Source: Actinobacteria bacterium casp-actino2 (GTDB taxonomy: Bacteria > Actinomycetota > Acidimicrobiia > Acidimicrobiales > Ilumatobacteraceae). Taken from it: a DNA stretch of 32,648 nucleotides. The stretch spans positions 1 to 32,648 of the forward strand of contig LFFB01000006.1 of the NCBI GenBank assembly GCA_001510335.1, in the 5' to 3' direction. This document shows, one piece after another, positions 1 to 7,856 of the stretch. How positions within the stretch are numbered: the stretch's first letter is position 1; every line of letters begins with the position of its first letter. The position numbers and the translations under genes were made by a program. The notes under the pieces were generated by a model. It made no database searches. It was not told the DNA's origin and saw nothing but the letters and a program-made list of their open reading frames with translations.

Positions 1-479
1 AGCTGCGGCAAATCAATTTGGCCAACATTGAGCCAATCTGATCCCATTGTTGAGTCCACTTGAATTTGCACGCCGCCGAAGTCGCCCTGCCATGGATCGT
101 AGGTTTGCCAATAGCACGGGTCATTTTCGTTGATGCCCGTGCAGTTAGTCGGTGGGTGAGGATAAATCTCGAGTCTCATGACCGAAGCCGAACCGTTTAC
201 CGTGATTCCGTTTGATTGCGTAGTACGCCATCCAAATGTGGGCGAACCAGCGGTGCGATCGAAGTTCCAGAGTCGCCCATCGGCGCTCCAGCGAACCATG
301 GTTTCGTAATCGCCGCCACCTGCGCCGTTGTAAATCGCGTCAACGCCGATACTGCCGACAGTTCCGCTGGTGTTGAGAGTGAAATTGATTGTTGTGCTGG
401 TCGCAGCAACAGCAGGTTGGTTTGTCGCAATCAAACTAGAGATCAAGAGACTGAGGGCGAGAACGACGCGGGTTTTCAT
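1..479 (-). CDS. Secreted protein of unknown function, 3' part beyond left edge
   Basis: The reverse strand is open from an ATG at 479 to the edge of the window (159 codons and no stop), so the C-terminus is missing. The first residues (MKTRVVLALSLLISSLIA, then ATNQPAVAA) form a clear Sec signal peptide with a likely AVA-A cleavage site near residue 26. The mature part is rich in Gly, Thr, Asn and Trp, with stretches such as YNGAGGGDYETMVRW and NCTGINENDPCYW, which suggests a beta-rich extracellular domain with a possible disulfide. I do not recognise the family. A sigma70-like promoter lies just upstream (502-531). The upstream methyltransferase is on the same strand, but this promoter suggests separate transcription. 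Confidence 0.75.
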   Translation of the reverse strand, partial: MKTRVVLALSLLISSLIATNQPAVAATSTTINFTLNTSGTVGSIGVDAIYNGAGGGDYETMVRWSADGRLWNFDRTAGSPTFGWRTTQSNGITVNGSASVMRLEIYPHPPTNCTGINENDPCYWQTYDPWQGDFGGVQIQVDSTMGSDWLNVGQIDLPQ

Positions 480-501
480 CACAGTCACATGATCGGCACG
501 A

Positions 502-531
502 ATGGTAGTCCTCTAAAGTTTGCTTTGTTAA
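502..531 (-). promoter_or_regulatory. Candidate sigma70-type promoter of the partial secreted-protein gene
   Basis: On the minus strand TTAACA (531-526) is followed after 18 nt by TACCAT (507-502). This resembles -35/-10 elements and would give a leader of roughly 15-20 nt before the ATG at 479. It sits directly after the methyltransferase stop. This is pattern matching only. Confidence 0.4.
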
Positions 532-538
532 GGAATAA

Positions 539-1195
539 TCATGGTTTGCGGGCGATGACCAACATCTGGCCCGCTAATGGTCGCCACGGAAGACGCAAAT
601 ACAACGGAACCAACTTGTGTCCAGCACTGAGTCGACTCTTCAGGGTCATCGGCAAGAATCGAGATTCAGTACGAACGTGTGCGAACCCATTTTTGACGAC
701 GCATTCGGTGAGTGACTTGTCATCAAAAATCGTGACATGTGTTGGGTCATCAAAGTACGTCTTGGCCGACAAGCGATAGTTGGGCTGAATCAAAATCAAC
801 AGCCCACCTGGTTTTAGAACGCGCATCACTTCGGCTGGACAGCGGGTGATTGATTCGTCGTCTAAGTGCTCAAGGAAGTTGCTCGCGGTCACTGTGGCGA
901 ATTCGTTGTCGGCAAAGCGCGACAGATCAGTGGCATCGCCCACATGTGCCTCGACATTGCTTGGCACAAGTGTTGCCAGGTCGGGATGGATATCAATAGC
1001 CACTCGGCGAGAGGCGTTGACGGCCCCGGTGAGGTCGCCGTAGCCAGCAGCAAGATCAAGCAAGGCGCCTTGTGGATTGATCCACTTTGATAAGTACTTG
1101 GCGACATGACGCCAGACTTCAGCGCAGGCGGCATTCGGCGCCATGCGCGTCGCGAAATATTCGTGACTATCGGGTTGATTGTCGGGTGAAGTCAC
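539..1195 (-). CDS. Class I SAM-dependent methyltransferase
   Basis: This is a 218-residue protein of the Methyltransf_11 type, which transfers a methyl group from S-adenosylmethionine; its substrate cannot be read from the sequence. Motif I is LLDLAAGYGD (residues 45-54), the acidic residue after beta2 is D68 in VAIDIH, GDATDL (86-91) matches the adenine-binding loop, and VLKPGG (126-131) is the typical post-beta5 motif. There is no signal peptide or membrane segment, so it should be cytosolic. The start is GTG at 1195, supported by TAGGCT placed exactly 6 nt upstream, which fits a leaderless transcript. It lies downstream of aceE on the same strand, separated by a 45-bp structured element, so it is probably not in the aceE transcript. 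Confidence 0.85.
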   Translation of the reverse strand: MTSPDNQPDSHEYFATRMAPNAACAEVWRHVAKYLSKWINPQGALLDLAAGYGDLTGAVNASRRVAIDIHPDLATLVPSNVEAHVGDATDLSRFADNEFATVTASNFLEHLDDESITRCPAEVMRVLKPGGLLILIQPNYRLSAKTYFDDPTHVTIFDDKSLTECVVKNGFAHVRTESRFLPMTLKSRLSAGHKLVPLYLRLPWRPLAGQMLVIARKP

Positions 1196-1201
1196 GTTGT
1201 C

Positions 1202-1207
1202 AGCCTA
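1202..1207 (-). promoter_or_regulatory. -10 element of a leaderless promoter for the methyltransferase
   Basis: TAGGCT on the minus strand is followed by 6 nt (GACAAC) and then the GTG start at 1195. The same hexamer and spacing recur before several other operon-leading genes in this window. Confidence 0.55.
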
Positions 1208-1219
1208 GTTGGGTGCGTG

Positions 1220-1267
1220 GTTGGGAAAATTGACCACCGAAAACGGGGTGTTATCGCTCCCAACAGG
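1220..1267 (-). repeat. Copy A of a 45-bp dispersed structured element (possible terminator of aceE)
   Basis: Positions 1223-1267 match 22368-22412 without gaps at 39 of 45 positions. The element ends just before the aceE stop codon at 1269-1271. An outer stem GTTGGG/CCCAAC (1220-1225 with 1259-1264) encloses an inner CCG-AAAA-CGG hairpin. On the minus strand the inner hairpin is followed by a short T run, so it could end aceE transcription, but conservation extends beyond the stem. Confidence 0.6.
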
Positions 1268-1268
1268 T

Positions 1269-4007
1269 TTAGACGATGTACGGGTCGGTGCGGGAAGGGT
1301 CGAGTTCGTAATGAGTAATTGCGGCCTCGACGACGTCGGCTCCCACCGCACCTGATTGCGCCAAACTCGCCAACACCGCAATGACGATGTTGGGCATGTC
1401 CACTTCGAAGTGGGCGCGTAATGCTTCACGCGTGTCGCTGCGACCCATGCCGTCGGTTCCGAGTGCTGTGAATAATCGACCAGGAACAAATCGAGCGATC
1501 TGTTCGGGGACGATCTTCATGAAATCGGTGACGGCCACAATCGGATCGGTTGACCCACCGAGTAATGAGGTCACGCGCGCAACCTTGTCGGGGTGGCTCG
1601 GGTGCAAACGATTATCGCGTTCAACAGCCAATGCATCTTCACGCAAAGCTTTATATGACGTGGCCGACCACAATTCGACGCCGACATTGAAACGAGTCTT
1701 GAGTTCTTCGACTGCAGCAATCGCTGCGCCTTGTGCCGAGCCACTAAACAAAACCGTTGCGTTGTGCTTGATATTGCTATCTGTTGGTGCGGCCTGCCAT
1801 TTGTATAGGCCCGACACGATGTGAGCGTCAGTCACGCCAGCGGGACGTGCTGGCATCACGTAGTTCTCGTTGTACAACGTGAGGTAATAGAAGATGTCTG
1901 GATCAACTTCGCCGTTGGGTCCTTTGGCATCTCCGTACATGCGATTGAGGCCATGCTTGACAATCGCCGCAACTTCGTAAGCAAATGCGGGGTCGTACGA
2001 CTGACATGCGGGCACGGTTGAAGCCAATACCAAACTGTGTCCGTCTTGGTGTTGTAACCCTTCGCCCATCAATGTGGTGCGACCGGCGGTGGCTCCGAGC
2101 AAGAAACCCCGGGTGCGACTGTCGGCCGCTTGCCAAATGAGGTCACCCACTCGTTGGAAACCAAACATTGAATAGAAGGTGTAGAACGGCACCGATGGAA
2201 CGCCGCGAGTTGCATACGAAGTTCCGGCCGCAATGAAACTGCTCATCGCTCCGGCTTCGGTAATTCCTTCTTCAAGAATCTGTCCGTCGGCTGACTCGGT
2301 ATACGACAACAACATGTCGTGGTCAACCGGTTCGTATTTCTGACCCTGCGACGCGTAGATCTTGAGTTCTTTGAACAATGAGTCCATGCCAAAGGTGCGG
2401 GCTTCATCGGGGATGATGGGCACAACACGTGACCCGAACTTTTCGTCGCGCGCCAAGTTGCGTAGCAATCGGGTGAATCCCATTGTGGTGCTGACTGATT
2501 GCTCGCCTGATCCACCATCAAGTTCGCTGAACACTGTGTCAGCAGGTAGTTCGAGTGGACGACGAGCCCGCACGATGCGCTTCGGAATAGAGCCGCCTAA
2601 AGCACGGCGACGTTCAAGCAGATACTGATATTCAACTGAACCTTCGCTTGGACGGAAGTACGGCGGAACATCGCCCTGAAGCGCTGAATCGGGAATCTCG
2701 TCATTGAGATGTAAACGATCACGAAGAGTGCGAATTTGTTCGGCATTCATCTTCTTGATCTGGTGAGTTGCGTTACGGCCTTCAATGTCGGGACCAAGTG
2801 TCCAACCCTTGACGGTCTTACACAGAATTGCTGTGGGTCGTCCGCTGCCAAGATTTTGCGCAGCAGCACGATAAGCCGCATACAACTTGCGATAGTCGTG
2901 ACCGCCACGCGGAAGTGTGCGAAGGTCATCATCGCTTAAGTGCGCAACCATCTGTCGGAGGCGGTCGTCGGGGCCGAAGAAGTTTTCGCGAATGTAGTTG
3001 CCATCTTCGATGGTGTACCGCTGGAATTCGCCGTCCACAGTTGAATTCATCTGATTGAGCAACACGCCATCTTTATCTTGCGCGAGCAAGTTGTCCCACT
3101 TTGAACCCCAAATGACTTTGATGACATTCCATCCAGCACCGCGGAATACTGCTTCAAGTTCTTGAATGATTTTTCCGTTGCCACGAACCGGACCATCAAG
3201 CCGTTGCAAGTTGCAGTTAACAACAAACACCAAGTTGTCAAGGTGTTCACGTGAAGCCAACGATAATGCACCGAGCGTTTCGGGCTCGTCGGTTTCGCCG
3301 TCGCCGAGATACGCCCACACGCGACTGTTGCTCGTGTCATCAAGTTGACGATTCATGAGATAGCGGTTGAAGCGTGCGTGATAAATCGCGCTGATGGGTC
3401 CGAGACCCATGCTGACCGTGGGATGTTCCCAAAAGTCGGGCATCAGTCGTGGGTGCGGATAGCTCGAGAGCCCCTGACCTGGCCGTGCAATTTCGCGACG
3501 GAAGTGATCAAGATCGTTTTCGCTTAAGCGACCTTCAAGAAATGCTCGTGCGTAAATTCCGGGAGCAGCATGGCCCTGAAAATAAATGTGATCGCCAGCG
3601 TTGCCATCATCTTTGCCACGGAAGAAATGGTTGAAACCAATTTCGTAAAGGCTGGCCGAACTGGCAAATGTTGAAAGGTGTCCACCGATTCCCTCGGCGT
3701 GTTTGTTGGCGCGCACCACCATGGCCGCGGCATTCCAACGAATGAATGCGCGAATACGACGTTCGATGTGTTCGTCGCCTGGGAACCATGGTTCTTGTTC
3801 GCGCGGAATGGTGTTCACATACGGAGTTGAAACTGTTGCAGGAAAACTGACCTGACTCTGCTGCGCCTTTTCAAGCAATCGAGATAACAGATAACGCGCC
3901 CGCACTTTTCCATGAACATCAATGACCGAATCAAGAGAGTCAAGCCATTCTTGAGTTTCACCGGGATCGGTATCGGGAAGTTGGTGGACGGAGCCATCAA
4001 AGAGCAT
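1269..4007 (-). CDS. aceE: Pyruvate dehydrogenase E1 component, homodimeric type
   Basis: At 912 residues this is full length for the single-chain E1 that decarboxylates pyruvate with thiamine diphosphate and passes the acetyl group to E2. The N-terminus (LPDTDPGETQEWLDSLDSVI) matches the E1 family, whose start is typically DxDPxETxEW. The ThDP/Mg motif is GDGETDEPE from residue 235, followed by the family stretch NCNLQRLDGPVRGN; HYFRG-like and GRTTLMGEGLQHQDGHS segments are also typical. No E2 or E3 gene is adjacent, as is common in Actinobacteria. The ATG at 4007 gives the expected N-terminus. A 12-bp palindrome lies about 20 bp upstream (4027-4038) and is a candidate operator. The gene diverges from rnhA. 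Confidence 0.97.
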   Translation of the reverse strand: MLFDGSVHQLPDTDPGETQEWLDSLDSVIDVHGKVRARYLLSRLLEKAQQSQVSFPATVSTPYVNTIPREQEPWFPGDEHIERRIRAFIRWNAAAMVVRANKHAEGIGGHLSTFASSASLYEIGFNHFFRGKDDGNAGDHIYFQGHAAPGIYARAFLEGRLSENDLDHFRREIARPGQGLSSYPHPRLMPDFWEHPTVSMGLGPISAIYHARFNRYLMNRQLDDTSNSRVWAYLGDGETDEPETLGALSLASREHLDNLVFVVNCNLQRLDGPVRGNGKIIQELEAVFRGAGWNVIKVIWGSKWDNLLAQDKDGVLLNQMNSTVDGEFQRYTIEDGNYIRENFFGPDDRLRQMVAHLSDDDLRTLPRGGHDYRKLYAAYRAAAQNLGSGRPTAILCKTVKGWTLGPDIEGRNATHQIKKMNAEQIRTLRDRLHLNDEIPDSALQGDVPPYFRPSEGSVEYQYLLERRRALGGSIPKRIVRARRPLELPADTVFSELDGGSGEQSVSTTMGFTRLLRNLARDEKFGSRVVPIIPDEARTFGMDSLFKELKIYASQGQKYEPVDHDMLLSYTESADGQILEEGITEAGAMSSFIAAGTSYATRGVPSVPFYTFYSMFGFQRVGDLIWQAADSRTRGFLLGATAGRTTLMGEGLQHQDGHSLVLASTVPACQSYDPAFAYEVAAIVKHGLNRMYGDAKGPNGEVDPDIFYYLTLYNENYVMPARPAGVTDAHIVSGLYKWQAAPTDSNIKHNATVLFSGSAQGAAIAAVEELKTRFNVGVELWSATSYKALREDALAVERDNRLHPSHPDKVARVTSLLGGSTDPIVAVTDFMKIVPEQIARFVPGRLFTALGTDGMGRSDTREALRAHFEVDMPNIVIAVLASLAQSGAVGADVVEAAITHYELDPSRTDPYIV

Positions 4008-4026
4008 GGGGACAGTCTCGCAGAGT

Positions 4027-4038
4027 TACCAATTGGTA
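4027..4038. promoter_or_regulatory. 12-bp perfect palindrome between aceE and rnhA (candidate operator)
   Basis: TACCAATTGGTA reads identically on both strands and lies 19 bp upstream of the aceE start. Its half-sites, TTGGT and ACCAA, resemble those bound by GntR-family regulators such as PdhR, but here they are in back-to-back order. Function is inferred from position and symmetry only. Confidence 0.35.
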
Positions 4039-4104
4039 GGGGTTCTGCCTGAGATCTGGCGTGTCACGGCAAATCGTGAATGAGTGTGAGAATATGTACG
4101 GCTG

Positions 4105-4590
4105 ATGAGTCACCCAACTGATCCCTCCACAATCGAGCGCGCTTTGGTCGTGTACACCGACGGAGCGTGCAGTGGTAACCCTGGGCCTGGGGGATGGGCT
4201 TGGGCACTTGCTCCGTCGGGTGAACGCACGGGATCGGGCGGCGAACGCAAAACGACAAACCAACGTATGGAACTGACGGCTGCATTTGAAGCTCTCAAGA
4301 CCAATGTGCCGATCGCCAAGGCTGAGATGAAGCGATTGATCATCGTGAGCGACTCGACCTACGTGGTGAACTGTTTTAAAGATCGCTGGTGGGTGAAGTG
4401 GAAAGCCAACGGTTGGCGCAACGCCAAAAAAGAGCCAGTCGCCAATGATGATCTGTGGAAGCCATTCATTGAGTTCTATGAAAGTTTGCCGACGTCTGAA
4501 CGCCCAGACTTTCAATGGGTCAAGGGCCATAGTGGCGACCCGATGAACGACTTGGTTGACCAGATCGCGGTTCAGGCGTGCCCACGTTGA
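4105..4590 (+). CDS. rnhA: Ribonuclease HI
   Basis: This 161-residue enzyme cuts the RNA strand of RNA-DNA hybrids. All four catalytic acidic residues are visible: D19 in YTDGACSGNPGPGG, E56 in QRMELTAA, D83 in VSDSTYV and D152 in NDLVDQIA. H142 in VKGHSGD matches the mobile histidine of the E. coli enzyme. Length and domain match single-domain RNase HI, without the C-terminal acid phosphatase domain of the mycobacterial fusion. The ATG at 4105 has no clear Shine-Dalgarno sequence; TATGTA ends 6 nt upstream, so a leaderless start is possible. RNase HII is also encoded in this window (24198-24881). Confidence 0.95.
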   Translation: MSHPTDPSTIERALVVYTDGACSGNPGPGGWAWALAPSGERTGSGGERKTTNQRMELTAAFEALKTNVPIAKAEMKRLIIVSDSTYVVNCFKDRWWVKWKANGWRNAKKEPVANDDLWKPFIEFYESLPTSERPDFQWVKGHSGDPMNDLVDQIAVQACPR

Positions 4591-4678
4591 CGCAAAAATA
4601 GCCTCTGAACAGGACTTTTATGTCCAGTGACAGGACTTGGTCGGGCATACTCGGTACGGTTTGAGGGCTCGTGACACC

Positions 4679-4705
4679 ATGAAGCGTCTTCGTCCACCCT
4701 CATGA
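4679..4705 (+). CDS. Possible 8-codon leader ORF overlapping the start of the SpoIID gene
   Basis: An ATG at 4679 opens a mini-ORF (MKRLRPPS) whose TGA stop overlaps the ATG at 4702 in an ATGA arrangement. The downstream gene has no Shine-Dalgarno sequence of its own, so translation could be coupled through this leader. TACGGT at 4655-4660 could be the -10 element. This could also be chance, as the ORF is very short. Confidence 0.25.
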   Translation: MKRLRPPS

Positions 4706-7700
4706 AACATTTTCGTACAACCCTCGTTGCCGCCGTGAGCGGAGTTCTGCTGGCCACGGCGTTGTCGTGGCTGGCGCCAAGCGCCCCCGTGCAGGCAGCG
4801 CCCGGTGACCCCGTGCAGGCAGCGCCCGGTGACCCCGATGTGGGGCTCGCCATAGTGATTGAAGGTCAGGGCAATGGACATGGACGAGGTCTCAGCCAGT
4901 ACGGAGCGGTGGGTTGGGCCACGATCTATGGCAAAGACTGGACCTGGATTCTCGATCATTATTACGGCGGGACCTCGATGGGCGCCGTTCCGGCCGGAAC
5001 CCGGATGTCAGTGCGTCTGACCGCTCAAGACGATTTGCAGACTGCAGTGATTGCGGCTGACGGAAATGCCTTTTGGGTTGGCGGGACTCCTGGCTATTTT
5101 ACATCGATGGTCGCCCGTGAAGTTGGAGCGTCGGACGGGCTGTACACCTACCAAGTGTGGGGTAAGACCGGGGCCGCTGAATGTCCGTCTTCAAATGACC
5201 CTTTGGCGAGTCCTTGGGTCCCCCTCGACCCGGTGACGACTGCTGCCGGCTTGCCCTCGGTGACATTCTCGGTAGCAGGCGCCGATGACCCCGCAACTCC
5301 GGCGGCGTCATTGTTAGGTGTGTGTGATGCGGCGGGCGCTGTGCGCCATTACCGCGGAAATATCTTTGCTTCGAACGGAACTGCTGGCGAAAATCGCACG
5401 ATGAACGACGTTGAAATTGAAGCGTATGTTCGCGGTGTGATTCCGCGTGAGTCGCCAGCGTCATGGGCCGATCGTGGAAACGGAACCGGCATCAACGCGC
5501 TCAAGGCTCAAGCAGTCGCGGCACGTTCGTACGGTCTTGCGCAGGGCGGTGATATCGCGAATCGTCGTTATACATATGCAAAAACTTGTGACACGACTAA
5601 TTGCCAGGTGTATGGCGGAGCCGGAACACGAACTTCGGCAACTGCCAACGTCGTGGCGATTGAAGATTGGCGCAGTGATCGCGCGGTCGCTGAAACGGCG
5701 TTAATGATTCGCGTTCGTCCGGCGACACCGTTGGTGCCAGTCTCGACCGAGTTCTCATCATCAAATGGCGATCGCACTGCCGGCGTCAACTTTCCAGCCG
5801 TTGATGATCCGGGCGACAAAATTGATTACAACCCGTACAGCCGTTGGACACGAGTTTTAGATCTTGAGTCATTTGCGGCGCGTTTTGGATTGGCAACGAT
5901 CACGAAAATTGAAACGTCGATTGACCCCGCAGTTTCGGTCGGAACATATGGCGTGACTCCGGCGTGGGCAGTTCGCTTCCGTTTCTATAACGGAACGCAG
6001 TCGGTGTATGTGAGGGCTTCTCAAATTAAATCGGCATACGGCTTACCGTCACCTTCAATTTCGGCGCGCATCGTTAAGCGCGATATGTCAAGCAATGATG
6101 ACTTTGTTTTCATCGGTGACTCAGTTGGAGCGAGTGTTGCCGATAATGCAGGAGCGGGCGAATTGCCAACACTGTTACGCCGAGTTTTCAATTCTGATAG
6201 TTACTACACCGAGCCATATCGCTGCACTGTTGGCAATTGCCCGCCAGCAACTCAAGACGGAGTCACCATTGCTAATGGTCTGACCGGAACTCCCGACTTG
6301 GCGATTGTTGAACTTGGCTACAACGACAACCAATCAACATTGGGCGGCGAAATTGATCAAGTGATGACAGCACTTGTGGCCAAGGGAGTTCGATATGTCG
6401 GTTGGGTGAACATGTCCGAACGCCGAAAAGTGAGTGGAGTCGCAGCGTTTGCAGCCGGAAACCGAGCGTTAAATGCTGCGACCTTACGATGGCCACAACT
6501 ACGCATTCTTGATTGGGATGGTTACACAATGTGCGGCCGCAAAGATCGTTGGTTCTCGGACAGCGTTCATCTCAATTCAACCGGTCAAGCCGAATTTGCT
6601 TTGTGGTTGCGCAATCGGGCCCTCGAACTTGGCACGGGTGCGGTGTCGTCGCCTAAATGTTTTGTCCAAGTTGAACCAGGAGTTGATTTACAAGTGCCAG
6701 TGCTTGGAGTCTCGGGAATCCCGTTGACTGGCGTGACCGCAGTGAGTATGAACTTGACCGCTGTTGGCCCAACTGCCGAGGGGTATGTGACGGTGTGGCC
6801 GTGTGGAAGTACTAAGCCAGAAACGTCAAATGTGAACTTTGTCAAAGACCAAATTGTTCCGAACGCAGTGATTGCACCGGTTGACTTAACGGGCAAGGTA
6901 TGCATTGCATCGACTTCGGCAATTCACATGATCGTTGATGTGAATGGATGGTTTGGTTCGACATCTGGATTGAATGCGGTAACTCCGCTTCGAGTTTTTG
7001 ACACTCGGAGTGGAATCGGAGGAGTGCCAGTCGGAAAAGTTGGCGCTCTTGATGGAAGCGCAACTGCGCTGGAGGTTTCGATATTGTCGGCGATTGGCCA
7101 ATCTGCCAGTGCCGTTACAGCCGTGTCGTTGAATGTGACTGCAACGGGTACGAGCGCATCAGAATATGGTGGTTACGTCACGGCTTTCCCATGTGGCACG
7201 CTCCCTAATGCATCAAACCTCAATTTTGTTTCGAATAAAACTGTTCCCAACGCGGTGATCGTGCCAGTTTCGGCCGCCGGCACAGTTTGTTTCTACGTGT
7301 ACGGGCAAGCTGATTTGATTGCCGATGTGAACGGCTGGTTTGCCGGTGGTTCAGGATTTAACTCTTTGGCTCCGACGCGCGTCTTTGATACACGCTCCGG
7401 ACTAGGGGGAGTGCCGGTTGTCAAAGTTGGCGCGCTTGATGGTTCAGGTGTGCGGCTCAAAGTGCAAGTTGCGGGAACGAACGGGGTTCCGCCTTCGGGT
7501 GCAGCAGCAGTCATGATGAACGTGACTGTTGATGCGACAACGGCGCCGCCAGTTGGTGGTTATGTGACGGCGTATCCATGTGATGCCACCCCGCCGAACT
7601 CATCAAATATCAACTTTGTGAGCGGACAGACGATTGCGAACCTAGTGGTGGCACCGCTGTCGGTGAATGGTGAAGTGTGTTTCTACGTGTATGGCCAAGC

Positions 7701-7818
7701 GCACGTTTTGGCTGACATCACGGGCTGGTTGGCGGCAGGAGGCACGGTGTACACGGCGATGACACCTGTTCGATTCTCAGATACGCGCTCTGCTCTTGGG
7801 CCGATCCCCGGCCGTTAA
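4702..7818 (+). CDS. Secreted SpoIID/LytB-domain protein with SGNH hydrolase-like domain and three C-terminal repeats
   Basis: This is a 1038-residue exported protein. Residues 1-32 form a signal peptide, and the sequence after it (VQAAPGDP) is duplicated by a 24-bp tandem repeat. Residues 54-69 (EGQGNGHGRGLSQYGA) and 237-278, with E250 in VRGVIPRE and LKAQAVAARS at 267-276, are the SpoIID signature; SpoIID-type proteins are lytic transglycosylases of denuded glycan strands. Residues about 468-635 look like an SGNH hydrolase: GDS with S474, GYNDN at 539-543, and D620/H623 in SDSVHLN. From about residue 653 there are three units of about 130 residues, with VFDTRSG at 765 and 894 and FSDTRSA at 1025. 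Each unit ends in D(V/I)NGWF or DITGWL and carries two Cys, likely a disulfide. Such repeats occur in Ilumatobacter-like secreted proteins. It probably acts on the cell wall outside the membrane; its exact substrate is unknown. Confidence 0.85.
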   Translation: MKHFRTTLVAAVSGVLLATALSWLAPSAPVQAAPGDPVQAAPGDPDVGLAIVIEGQGNGHGRGLSQYGAVGWATIYGKDWTWILDHYYGGTSMGAVPAGTRMSVRLTAQDDLQTAVIAADGNAFWVGGTPGYFTSMVAREVGASDGLYTYQVWGKTGAAECPSSNDPLASPWVPLDPVTTAAGLPSVTFSVAGADDPATPAASLLGVCDAAGAVRHYRGNIFASNGTAGENRTMNDVEIEAYVRGVIPRESPASWADRGNGTGINALKAQAVAARSYGLAQGGDIANRRYTYAKTCDTTNCQVYGGAGTRTSATANVVAIEDWRSDRAVAETALMIRVRPATPLVPVSTEFSSSNGDRTAGVNFPAVDDPGDKIDYNPYSRWTRVLDLESFAARFGLATITKIETSIDPAVSVGTYGVTPAWAVRFRFYNGTQSVYVRASQIKSAYGLPSPSISARIVKRDMSSNDDFVFIGDSVGASVADNAGAGELPTLLRRVFNSDSYYTEPYRCTVGNCPPATQDGVTIANGLTGTPDLAIVELGYNDNQSTLGGEIDQVMTALVAKGVRYVGWVNMSERRKVSGVAAFAAGNRALNAATLRWPQLRILDWDGYTMCGRKDRWFSDSVHLNSTGQAEFALWLRNRALELGTGAVSSPKCFVQVEPGVDLQVPVLGVSGIPLTGVTAVSMNLTAVGPTAEGYVTVWPCGSTKPETSNVNFVKDQIVPNAVIAPVDLTGKVCIASTSAIHMIVDVNGWFGSTSGLNAVTPLRVFDTRSGIGGVPVGKVGALDGSATALEVSILSAIGQSASAVTAVSLNVTATGTSASEYGGYVTAFPCGTLPNASNLNFVSNKTVPNAVIVPVSAAGTVCFYVYGQADLIADVNGWFAGGSGFNSLAPTRVFDTRSGLGGVPVVKVGALDGSGVRLKVQVAGTNGVPPSGAAAVMMNVTVDATTAPPVGGYVTAYPCDATPPNSSNINFVSGQTIANLVVAPLSVNGEVCFYVYGQAHVLADITGWLAAGGTVYTAMTPVRFSDTRSALGPIPGR
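4786..4833 (+). repeat. 24-bp tandem duplication at the signal peptide cleavage site
   Basis: Two identical in-frame 24-bp copies (4786-4809 and 4810-4833) encode PVQAAPGD twice, so the protein carries two candidate VQA-A cleavage sites in tandem. The identity of the copies suggests a recent duplication. Confidence 0.9.
6661..7818 (+). repeat. Three coding repeats of about 390 bp in the C-terminal half of the SpoIID protein
   Basis: Protein-level landmarks recur at near-constant spacing: RVFDTRSG at residues 764 and 893, and RFSDTRSA at 1024; a conserved SNxNFV segment; one Cys in WPCG/FPCG/YPCD and one in KVCI/TVCF/EVCF; and a closing D-NGWF/D-TGWL. Periods are 129 and 131 residues. The protein ends just after a fourth unit begins. 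Confidence 0.85.
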
Positions 7819-7844
7819 ATTCTGTGAAATCGGGTCCTCCTGTC

Positions 7845-7850
7845 TAGCCT
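7845..7850 (+). promoter_or_regulatory. -10 element of a leaderless promoter for the SDR gene
   Basis: TAGCCT, then 6 nt (GCAGGT), then the ATG at 7857. There is no usable Shine-Dalgarno sequence, and only 38 bp separate this gene from the preceding stop. Confidence 0.55.
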
Positions 7851-7856
7851 GCAGGT

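Noticed and set aside
3783-3794. GAACCATGGTTC, a perfect match to the LexA-box pattern
   Set aside because: It lies inside the aceE coding region, encodes conserved E1 residues (EPWF) and has no promoter beside it, so it is probably chance.
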